Notes under the pieces: generated by a model | What the model was told of the DNA's origin: nothing | Databases searched by the model: none | What the model saw: the letters and a program-made list of their open reading frames with translations, nothing else | Assembly (NCBI GenBank): GCA_027073875.1 | Contig: JALTEO010000214.1 | Coordinates: forward strand, 1 to 7,946 | Direction: 5' to 3' | Source: Bacteroidales bacterium | GTDB taxonomy: Bacteria; Bacteroidota; Bacteroidia; Bacteroidales; JALTDM01 | DNA: 7,946 bases | In this document: positions 1-5,482 of the stretch, piece after piece | Position numbering within the stretch: position 1 is the first letter of the stretch | Layout: each line of letters opens with the position of its first letter | Position numbers and translations under genes: made by a program

Positions 1-460
1 TATAGCGAGTGGGATGTGCCAACCATTTGGCTGATAATTTGCATGATTCAATTCCAATATCTGCTCGCTTGTCGTTAGGAACAATTTTTTTGTATAGCTG
101 ATATTGTTTGATGGCATCTTCAAATTTCCCATTCTTTTTCATTTCGTTAGCATAATATAATCGAGCAATAGGATCGGGGTATTTAACCATAATAGCTTTC
201 TTAAACCATAATTCTGCAGATCGGGGCTCATTTTTGTACATATAGCATTGAGCTATTTTAAATACCATATCAACCTTTCGCGAATTGTTCTTTTCTTTGG
301 AATAAGCTACTTTGTAATCTTGAATGGCTGCTGCATATTCACCAAGTTCAAATGCTTCATCTCCTTTAATTTCTTCTCTTGACCGTTTTTGTGCAAAAGA
401 TGATTGGGTTGTTAAGAAGAAAGCAATTAATAAGGTTAATGTAATTCTGATAATTTTCAT
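1..460 (-). CDS. PorE-like TPR protein, N-terminal part (runs off left edge)
   Basis: Translating the minus strand from the ATG at 460 gives 153 open codons to the window edge, so only the N-terminus is visible. It starts with a signal peptide (MKIIRITLTLLIAFF..., likely cut after SFA, before Gln24). There is no lipobox Cys. About three tetratricopeptide repeats follow (residues ~31-62, 63-97, 98-131; motifs such as FELGEYAAAIQDY and FEDAIKQYQLYKKIVPND). It ends at a WLAHPTRY stretch of the kind that closes the TPR block of PorE-type proteins. That family usually continues with a PD40/WD40 beta-propeller, a carboxypeptidase-regulatory-like domain and an OmpA domain, linking the type IX secretion machinery to peptidoglycan. 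Those parts would lie outside the window and are inferred. It is the last gene visible in a minus-strand envelope cluster, 66 bases after the barrel gene, with its own promoter-like element at 487-505. Another TPR-OmpA lipoprotein-like relative is possible. Confidence 0.8.
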   Translation of the reverse strand, partial: MKIIRITLTLLIAFFLTTQSSFAQKRSREEIKGDEAFELGEYAAAIQDYKVAYSKEKNNSRKVDMVFKIAQCYMYKNEPRSAELWFKKAIMVKYPDPIARLYYANEMKKNGKFEDAIKQYQLYKKIVPNDKRADIGIESCKLSAKWLAHPTRY

Positions 461-486
461 AATATAATAATTAGTTTTTCCAAAAC

Positions 487-505
487 TTAATTGGGTGTAA
501 AAATA
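487..505 (-). promoter_or_regulatory. Promoter-like element upstream of the PorE-like gene
   Basis: Minus-strand TATTTTTACACCCAATTAA. The first eight bases fit the Bacteroidota -7 consensus TAnnTTTG with A at the last position. Its last 15 bases (TTTACACCCAATTAA) are identical to those of the element at 3306-3324 upstream of the Ig-SPOR gene. The motif ends 26 bases before the ATG, against 25 bases in the other copy. A TTTG lies 14 bases upstream of the box, which is short for a -33 element. The function is inferred from the match and its placement. Confidence 0.5.
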
Positions 506-526
506 ATTCTTTTTCATTTCAAATAT

Positions 527-1951
527 CTATTGGCTAAAGAAGAATTTGGTTAATTCATAAATATCATCTATTGATAGGTTTGTTTTAAAGTCAAAAAATT
601 TGTCTAAAACATCGTTTAATTCTTCTAACGAGATATAATTGTCTTTATTGGTATCTATGTCTTTAAATTTATCGGGTATTTTAACAAAGTTTGGTTTTAA
701 AATGTTTTTTATGCCGCACATTGAGGGATAGTAGTCACAAATTTGATCCATATCGATTGCCGGTAAACTATCGGATAAATGTTGTATTTGTTCTTCGGTC
801 AGTGTTACGCCGTTTATTCCTACAATGGCAGTATCAACAGAAGTTAATTCCTCGTCTCTAAAATCAGGGATACCGTCTTTATCACCATCAAGAGGACAAC
901 CTTTTTTGTCAACTGCAACATTGGGAGGTGTTTCGGGGCATTCATCCCACAAGTCAATAACACCATCACCGTCTTCATCGGTTTTGTCAAACTTAGAAAA
1001 ATCGATTCCTCTTAGGTCTAATGCTCCTAAGTTTATAATTTTCTCACTTGAGAATATATCAACTTTTAAAGCAACATAGGTGTATAAGAAATTATCGTTT
1101 TTGCTGTCGCCTTTACGAATGCCTTTACCGGCATCACTAACATTATCAATTAAATCGCTAAACATCATATGATAGGTGGCACCAAATCTTAGAGAAACTT
1201 TTTTCGTCATATAAAAATCAAGCCCAAACCCAATAGGGATACCTAAAGAGGATAGATTATAGTGTCCTAAATTGTCTAAATTTAATTCCCGAAGGTCAGT
1301 TTCGTAAGTATAATCTCGTTGAAGGACAACACTGTTGATTTCATTGTCCGGTGATTCTTCCACATTGCGTATTGTTCCATCAGACCAGTAGTGGTAGAAA
1401 TTGCCATTGGCATCTTTCATATCTGCTTTGGAATTAAAATTCATGGTCTCAATACCTACTGAGATATATGGAATAAGTATGCGTTGTTCTTCCAAAGGCA
1501 GGAAAATATCCGGTTTTTTTAATAAGTGATAAAAATTATACGATATTGATGCTCCACCAATAAAAAAGTTGGTCATAAAATTCAAATTCCTGCCGTTATT
1601 TCGTTCATTTCCGGACATATTACCTTTGATGATAAAAAAATCACCTGTTAAAAATGGATTTAACTTGCGACTAATACCACCGGTAAAAGGTCTTCGTCCC
1701 ACTAGTGGGTTTTGATAATAGTTGTCGCGAACATCACCATAAAATGATAATGAACCGATACCAATCCATAGTAAAGGTTTATATGTTAAATATTTGTTTA
1801 TTTCTTGTTCTGAGAAAAAAAAATTGAATCCTGATGTGTCAGCAATGTTAGAAGTATCTGCAACAGTTGTTGTATCTATTTGTGAAAAAGAAGTAACCGG
1901 GGAAAAAAACATTCCGGTAAGAAAGCATAATATGACTAAAATTTTTTTCAC
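527..1951 (-). CDS. Outer-membrane beta-barrel protein with TSP3 repeats and C-terminal EF-hand
   Basis: 474 residues from a GTG start; no in-frame ATG lies upstream before a stop, and the GTG places a good signal peptide at the N-terminus (MKKILVILCFLTGMFF..., likely cut near SFSQ, residues 21-24). Residues ~58-300 show the alternating aromatic and glycine pattern of an outer-membrane barrel (WIGIGSLSFYGDV, LGIPIGFGLDFYMTKKVSLRFGATYHMMFSD). Two thrombospondin type 3 calcium repeats follow: DEDGDGVIDLWDECPETP (325-342) and DGDKDGIPDFRDEE (355-368), with Cys338 and Cys352 in the usual places. Proteins of this type normally end in an OmpA peptidoglycan-binding domain. Here the C-terminus instead has a Cys pair (C405, C412) and a canonical EF-hand loop, D433-E444 (ligands D433, N435, D437, S441, E444). 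Predicted role: calcium-binding outer-membrane protein; its substrate or partner is unknown. It starts 54 bases after the Ig-SPOR gene and is probably co-transcribed with it. Confidence 0.8.
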   Translation of the reverse strand: MKKILVILCFLTGMFFSPVTSFSQIDTTTVADTSNIADTSGFNFFFSEQEINKYLTYKPLLWIGIGSLSFYGDVRDNYYQNPLVGRRPFTGGISRKLNPFLTGDFFIIKGNMSGNERNNGRNLNFMTNFFIGGASISYNFYHLLKKPDIFLPLEEQRILIPYISVGIETMNFNSKADMKDANGNFYHYWSDGTIRNVEESPDNEINSVVLQRDYTYETDLRELNLDNLGHYNLSSLGIPIGFGLDFYMTKKVSLRFGATYHMMFSDLIDNVSDAGKGIRKGDSKNDNFLYTYVALKVDIFSSEKIINLGALDLRGIDFSKFDKTDEDGDGVIDLWDECPETPPNVAVDKKGCPLDGDKDGIPDFRDEELTSVDTAIVGINGVTLTEEQIQHLSDSLPAIDMDQICDYYPSMCGIKNILKPNFVKIPDKFKDIDTNKDNYISLEELNDVLDKFFDFKTNLSIDDIYELTKFFFSQ

Positions 1952-1957
1952 AAAATA

Positions 1958-1976
1958 TTTATTTTGGGTAAATTTA
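1958..1976 (-). promoter_or_regulatory. Possible promoter box upstream of the barrel gene
   Basis: Minus-strand TAAATTTACCCAAAATAAA, with TAAATTTA at 1976-1969 fitting TAnnTTTG apart from the last base, followed by CCC and an A/T stretch. This resembles the elements at 487-505 and 3306-3324 but is not identical to them. It sits only about 17 bases from the GTG start and inside a very AT-rich stretch, so a chance match is quite possible. Confidence 0.25.
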
Positions 1977-2005
1977 CGAAAATAACTTTTAAATGTTTCA
2001 TAAAT

Positions 2006-3280
2006 TTATTGGTACCATTGTTGATTTGCAATCATTAATGCTTCTTGAACTGTGATTCTTTGTCCGCTGTTGTAAGCAGCTACAAAGGCATCTTTAATTG
2101 GCGTAGAGTTCCAAATTTTTACACGATAGTCGCGTGCTTCTTTGTAAACAGGAAATTTGCCAACAGTATATTTTTTCCATCCCTCGTGTTCTTCCAAATG
2201 AACTTTGTCTTGAACCTTATAATAATGGCTATTGAAGAATTTTGGTGATCGGTATTTTTTCATCAATGCACAAATTTGGACACTATAAGTTACGGTTGTT
2301 TGATTTGTTGTTGTCGTTTGTTTGTTCGTGTTATTTATTGTGTTTGAAGTACTATTCTTTTTGTTGTTTGAGTTGTTTACTAAATTATTATCATTGTTAT
2401 TAGTATTTTTGTTTCCTTCTGTGTTGATAGCTAAATTTTTAGTATCAGAGCCATCTAGATAAGAAAAAGAACCTGTAATGTTTTGTAAATCAGACATGGT
2501 AATGTCAGAACCGTCATCTTTCATTACCTTATAAGAAACGGTTAATTCATTATCTGCCGGAATGTTCATCCATAAAAATTTTACGGTGTGGTCGGAAAAA
2601 GAAAATAAAGAACCACCGTCATTTTCAGCAATGGCTTGTAGACTACTTGGTAAAAATTCTTCAACTTTAGCAAAATTATTACTTAATCCGGATTTATTGA
2701 TTTTGACTGTTATTGTTGCCATACTGCCATTTATTGCTATACTTCTGTTTGTGCTGAGTTTTGTGTTTTCCGGTGTGTAATTTTGATTACTATCGCTTGT
2801 ATTACTGGTTGTGTCCGTATTTTGTGCTACATCATTTCCGCCATTAGGATTAAATATAGTGATTTCTATTGGGTCAACATCTACAGCAACTCGTTTATTA
2901 TTTTTGATATAGACAAATTGTCCGGGTATAACAATTTTTCCCGAAACGGTTTGGTCAACATGGACGGTATAGGATATGGTAAAAATTTCTTCTGCGGGTA
3001 ATGAGCCGGGCATCCAAATAAATTTTGCTTGTTGGTCTTTAAAGGTGAAGATAGCATTTTTACTTTCGCCTTCGGTTGCTGTGCAGCCGATTGGAAGTTC
3101 TTGGTAAAAGCGGGCAAACCGTTCAATATCAGCTTTAGTAATGGTTACTTCCATTGTGAAGTCTTCTCCCGCATTAACTTGTGTAGGAGCTTTTACTTTG
3201 ATAGTGACATCCTGATTTGTGAAGTAACTTCCTAAAACAGTTCCTAAAAAACTAAATAACAGCAAAATATATTTTGACAT
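2006..3280 (-). CDS. Secreted protein with two Ig-like domains, Asn-rich linker and SPOR domain
   Basis: 424 residues starting at the ATG at 3280 with a hydrophobic signal sequence (MSKYILLLFSFLGTVLGSYF). Two homologous beta-rich domains follow (~23-143 and ~176-288). They share the same order of motifs: FARFYQELP / FAKVEEFLP, then FTFKDQQAKFIWM / FSFSDHTVKFLWM, then FTISYTV / LTVSYKV, then GQFVYI / GSFSYL, which indicates an internal duplication. Residues ~287-328 are a low-complexity Asn/Thr/Ser linker. Residues ~331-416 match SPOR domains of Bacteroidota: YSVQICALMKKY at the start (Cys337 where Gly is usual) and a late KDAFVAAYNSGQRITVQEAL. SPOR domains bind denuded peptidoglycan glycan strands, so the protein probably tethers its Ig-like domains to the wall in the periplasm. 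It lies between the LOG gene (145 bases upstream) and the barrel gene (54 bases downstream), and likely works with the barrel and PorE-like proteins. Confidence 0.8.
   Translation of the reverse strand: MSKYILLLFSFLGTVLGSYFTNQDVTIKVKAPTQVNAGEDFTMEVTITKADIERFARFYQELPIGCTATEGESKNAIFTFKDQQAKFIWMPGSLPAEEIFTISYTVHVDQTVSGKIVIPGQFVYIKNNKRVAVDVDPIEITIFNPNGGNDVAQNTDTTSNTSDSNQNYTPENTKLSTNRSIAINGSMATITVKINKSGLSNNFAKVEEFLPSSLQAIAENDGGSLFSFSDHTVKFLWMNIPADNELTVSYKVMKDDGSDITMSDLQNITGSFSYLDGSDTKNLAINTEGNKNTNNNDNNLVNNSNNKKNSTSNTINNTNKQTTTTNQTTVTYSVQICALMKKYRSPKFFNSHYYKVQDKVHLEEHEGWKKYTVGKFPVYKEARDYRVKIWNSTPIKDAFVAAYNSGQRITVQEALMIANQQWYQ
2294..2413 (-). repeat. Low-complexity Asn/Thr/Ser-rich coding segment (domain linker)
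   Basis: Codons ~290-329 of the Ig-SPOR gene encode mostly Asn, Thr, Ser and Lys, with runs such as NTNNNDNN and QTTTTNQTT. On the plus strand this reads as repeats rich in TTG, TTA and TTT. It separates the second Ig-like domain from the SPOR domain and is probably a flexible periplasmic spacer. Such codon runs are prone to length change by slippage between strains; that is an inference. Confidence 0.6.
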
Positions 3281-3305
3281 AATTGCTTATTTTCAGTGCA
3301 TATAA

Positions 3306-3324
3306 TTAATTGGGTGTAAAGGTA
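3306..3324 (-). promoter_or_regulatory. Promoter-like element upstream of the Ig-SPOR gene
   Basis: Minus-strand TACCTTTACACCCAATTAA. TACCTTTA fits the Bacteroidota -7 consensus TAnnTTTG except for the final base. A TTG (3348-3346) lies 21 bases upstream of the box, an acceptable distance for the -33 element, and overlaps the edge of the inverted repeat at 3350-3377. The 15 bases TTTACACCCAATTAA recur exactly at 487-501 in front of the PorE-like gene. The motif ends 25 bases before this gene's ATG. Confidence 0.55.
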
Positions 3325-3349
3325 GCAATAAAAAAGTCAAGTTATCAAC

Positions 3350-3377
3350 AATCTGTTGAAAACTTTTTCAACAGATT
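3350..3377. terminator. Perfect 13-bp inverted repeat (hairpin) downstream of the LOG gene
   Basis: The arms AATCTGTTGAAAA (3350-3362) and TTTTCAACAGATT (3365-3377) are perfectly complementary, with only CT between them. The hairpin lies 48 bases past the LOG stop codon, so it could end that transcript. On the minus strand the nearest T-run (TTTTTT) comes about 13 bases after the stem, not directly, so it is not a textbook intrinsic terminator. It also abuts the probable -33 region of the Ig-SPOR promoter and could instead be an operator. The 9-mers TTATCAACA and TTTTCAACA here resemble DnaA boxes with one or two mismatches. Confidence 0.4.
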
Positions 3378-3425
3378 TATTAACGCCTTTTAAACTGGGG
3401 TATAAAAGTGGATATTAACAGATGT

Positions 3426-4133
3426 TTAAAAGTTTGGTCGTGGACGATATTTTTTGTAAAAGTTGTCAATGGTAGCAACGGCTTCGTGTGGTTCGTCCAC
3501 AACATGAAAAATTTCTAAATCTTTTTCACTGATATTGTGTTGCTCAGCTAATACTTTTTCTTTTACCCATTCCACTAATTTTCCCCAATAGTCTTTTCCG
3601 ACCATAACAATAGGGAATGGAGCAATCTTTTTTGTTTGAATCAGTGTGATGGCTTCAAATAGCTCGTCGAAGGTGCCGAAACCACCGGGGAGTACGATAA
3701 AACCCTGCGAATATTTCATGAACATTACTTTGCGCACAAAAAAGTAATCAAAACTAACCAGCTTATCCTGATCGATATAAGGATTCGGGAATTGTTCAAA
3801 TTCAAGTTCAATATTAACGCCGACAGATTTGCCACCGCCGCGTTTAGCACCTTTGTTTCCGGCCTCCATGATGCCCGGACCACCGCCGGTAATAACACCA
3901 AAGTTTTTTTGTGTCAGCAAATAAGCAATTTCTTCTGCCTTTTGGTAATATATGTTATCGGGTTGTGTTCGTGCAGAGCCAAAGATAGAAACGCAAGGTC
4001 CTATTTTAGCAAGTTTTTCAAAGCCCTGGACAAATTCACTCATTATCTTAAAAATCTTCCATGAGTCGGATACCCTAATTTCTTGTAAATCTTTTTCTTC
4101 AAAAGCATCACGGATTTTATCGTTGTCTGTCAT
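3426..4133 (-). CDS. LOG/TIGR00730-family Rossmann-fold protein
   Basis: 235 residues from the ATG at 4133. The frame stays open further upstream to 4208, but that extension encodes only repeat-derived sequence (FQFSTFNSY), so the inner ATG (MTDNDKIRD) is preferred. The family signatures are clear: FGSAR (51-55), GGGPGIMEAGNKGA (83-96), R134-K135 and PGGFGTFDE (149-157), the conserved nucleotide-binding and catalytic PGGxGTxxE loop. LOG proteins hydrolyse nucleoside 5'-monophosphates to a free base and ribose 5-phosphate; plant and some bacterial members release active cytokinins. The physiological substrate of this one cannot be told from sequence, and older annotations as lysine decarboxylase are not supported. 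The ~40-residue N-terminal extension before the Rossmann core resembles the longer bacterial branch of the family. It is transcribed divergently from the Smr gene, 104 bases away, and may be the first gene of the minus-strand cluster. Confidence 0.9.
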   Translation of the reverse strand: MTDNDKIRDAFEEKDLQEIRVSDSWKIFKIMSEFVQGFEKLAKIGPCVSIFGSARTQPDNIYYQKAEEIAYLLTQKNFGVITGGGPGIMEAGNKGAKRGGGKSVGVNIELEFEQFPNPYIDQDKLVSFDYFFVRKVMFMKYSQGFIVLPGGFGTFDELFEAITLIQTKKIAPFPIVMVGKDYWGKLVEWVKEKVLAEQHNISEKDLEIFHVVDEPHEAVATIDNFYKKYRPRPNF

Positions 4134-4142
4134 AATGTATGA

Positions 4143-4171
4143 GTTGAAAGTTGAAAATTGAAAGTTGCAAA
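4143..4171. repeat. Heptamer tandem repeat in the divergent LOG/Smr intergenic region
   Basis: Four tandem units: GTTGAAA, GTTGAAA, ATTGAAA, then GTTGCAAA (one base longer). The block starts about 10 bases upstream of the LOG start codon, inside its 5' leader or promoter. It creates spurious N-terminal extensions of the genes on both sides. From memory, similar GTTGAAA-type arrays are dispersed between genes in many Bacteroidota genomes; that was not checked here. Confidence 0.65.
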
Positions 4172-4218
4172 GTAAAGGAATATTCGTTGAATATGGAATT
4201 TTCATCATATATTTTTCG

Positions 4219-4226
4219 TATTTTTG
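4219..4226 (+). promoter_or_regulatory. Possible -7 box of the Smr gene
   Basis: TATTTTTG fits TAnnTTTG exactly. It ends 11 bases before the ATG at 4238, which would give a leader of only a few bases. No TTTG lies at the expected -33 distance. A tract of ten A residues (4229-4238, including the A of the ATG) follows, as is common near starts in genomes without Shine-Dalgarno sites. Confidence 0.3.
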
Positions 4227-4237
4227 ACAAAAAAAAA

Positions 4238-5281
4238 ATGCAATTCAAAATTGGAGATATTGTTCAGTTCGTTGACGAGGAGGGCAAGGGTACGGTAGTT
4301 GAGATTATTGATAAAACGCATGTCAAAATTGAAGATGAAAACGGTTTTTCTTATCCTGTAGATGCAAGAGGATTAATGCCTGTATCAACGGTGAATTCTG
4401 TTGAAGAGAATTTTGAGAAAGAGGAAGATACGGTTGCTCAACGCATTGAAAAAACACCAAAAGAAAAAGCATTTTTAGTGCCGTTGAAACGAAAAAAGAA
4501 TCAATTTTCTGCTATTTCTTTGATTTTGGCATTTGCCCCCGTTGATGAGGATATCTTGAATACTGATTTAGATGTATTCTTGATAAATGACAGTAATTAT
4601 GATTTATTTTTTCAATGTTCTGCTAATATTGAAAACCATTATCAGAAAATTTTTTCGGGACAATTAGAAGCCAATACTCAAATTCATTTAACCACTATAA
4701 GAAGAGATGTCCTTCCCCGAATATCTGATTTTCTGTTTCACGGGCTAATTGTCTTGGAATCGTTTCAAAAACCGTTTCCGCCAATTGATAAGATTATTAA
4801 ATTGAAGCATCAGAAATTTCAAAAGCCGAATGCTTTTAAGCCATCGGAATATTTTGATGAAGTTACTATCGAATATACGATTTTTCATTCTGATTTTTTT
4901 ACGGAAACAGCAAAAATTACTTCATCGGAAATAGAAAAGCAAATAGCAGTGAAAAATGAAAATGCCGTAAAAAAACAATCTGCTCGCCGGCGGGATAACG
5001 ATTTGGTGGAAGTGGATTTGCATATTCACGAAATTATTGATAATACGATAGGACTGTCAAATAGTGAGATATTGACCATTCAACTCAATCATTTTCAGAA
5101 AGAGCTGGAACATGCTTTGGCAACAAATGTTAACCGAATTGTTTTTATTCATGGTAAAGGCAAGGGCGTTCTGAAAAATGCTGTTCTAGAAAAATTACGC
5201 AAAGAATATCCGCATTTACAATATCAAGATGCTTCATTTAAGGAATATGGATTTGGGGCTACAATGGTGTTTTTGAGATAA
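4238..5281 (+). CDS. DUF2027-like and Smr (MutS-related) domain protein
   Basis: 347 residues from the ATG at 4238 (MQFKIGDIVQFVDEEGKG). The open frame reaches back to 4151, but those codons come from the heptamer repeat and are not family-like. Residues 1-50 form a small KOW/Tudor-like beta domain (GDIVQFVDEEGKGTVVEI, then DENGFSYPV). Residues ~75-225 form a beta-rich middle region typical of the Bacteroidota DUF2027 proteins. Residues 258-347 are a Smr domain: VDLHIHEI, FIHGKGKGVLKNAVLEKL (304-321) and the closing GFGATMVFLR. Smr domains bind or nick DNA or RNA, and the HGKGxG loop is the expected active-site region. The usual first Smr motif (L)DLHG is changed here to VDLHIHE. The cellular role is unknown; there is no MutS ATPase part, so a mismatch-repair label is not justified. 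It stands alone, divergent from the LOG gene. Confidence 0.88.
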   Translation: MQFKIGDIVQFVDEEGKGTVVEIIDKTHVKIEDENGFSYPVDARGLMPVSTVNSVEENFEKEEDTVAQRIEKTPKEKAFLVPLKRKKNQFSAISLILAFAPVDEDILNTDLDVFLINDSNYDLFFQCSANIENHYQKIFSGQLEANTQIHLTTIRRDVLPRISDFLFHGLIVLESFQKPFPPIDKIIKLKHQKFQKPNAFKPSEYFDEVTIEYTIFHSDFFTETAKITSSEIEKQIAVKNENAVKKQSARRRDNDLVEVDLHIHEIIDNTIGLSNSEILTIQLNHFQKELEHALATNVNRIVFIHGKGKGVLKNAVLEKLRKEYPHLQYQDASFKEYGFGATMVFLR

Positions 5282-5300
5282 TTTTAATGCGTTGAACCGT

Positions 5301-5331
5301 ATAATCGATTACTAAATGGGCAATTGATTAT
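5301..5331. terminator. Weak hairpin downstream of the Smr gene
   Basis: ATAATCGATT (5301-5310) pairs with AATTGATTAT (5322-5331), a 10-bp stem with one G-T wobble and an 11-base loop, 20 bases after the Smr stop codon. It is AT-rich and not followed by a clear T-run, so termination is only a possibility. Confidence 0.3.
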
Positions 5332-5422
5332 CTAAAGATAGATTTTACATAAAAGAAACGCTGCTTCATCAATTTAGAAATGCTGTTAATCAATAATAGA
5401 TAGGAAAACACTGTTTTTATGA

Positions 5423-5430
5423 TATCTTTG
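5423..5430 (+). promoter_or_regulatory. -7 promoter box of the T9SS cargo gene
   Basis: TATCTTTG matches the Bacteroidota TAnnTTTG consensus exactly and sits 52 bases before the ATG at 5483, giving a leader of about 50 bases. No clear TTTG is seen at the -33 position. The rest of the 201-base gap (5282-5482) holds only the hairpins listed here and no open frame I can support. Confidence 0.5.
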
Positions 5431-5442
5431 TACCTAATCTAA

Positions 5443-5469
5443 AAGTAGTGTATTTTATTGTTACTACTT
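5443..5469 (+). other. Hairpin in the 5' leader of the T9SS cargo gene
   Basis: AAGTAGT (5443-5449) and ACTACTT (5463-5469) are perfect inverted repeats around a 13-base T-rich loop. The hairpin lies between the predicted transcription start and the ATG, ending 13 bases before it. It could affect translation or mRNA stability, but a 7-bp AT-rich stem may also be chance. Confidence 0.3.
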
Positions 5470-5482
5470 ATATATGGTGATT

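Noticed and set aside
825..1079. Small plus-strand open frame opposite the barrel gene
   Set aside because: It is a mirror of the acidic TSP3-encoding strand, with no start context or recognisable domain. The same applies to the other short antisense frames in the window.
2294..2413. TTG/TTA-rich repeat block as a CRISPR-like or intergenic repeat
   Set aside because: It is an in-frame coding sequence for the Asn/Thr linker of the Ig-SPOR protein, without a regular repeat-spacer pattern.
4134..4208. N-terminal extension of the LOG protein to an upstream ATG at 4208
   Set aside because: The added residues are encoded by the heptamer repeat and have no family likeness; the ATG at 4133 gives the expected start.
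4151..4237. N-terminal extension of the Smr protein to an ATG at 4151
   Set aside because: It overlaps the same repeat and the LOG promoter region. The conserved KOW-like domain begins right after the ATG at 4238.
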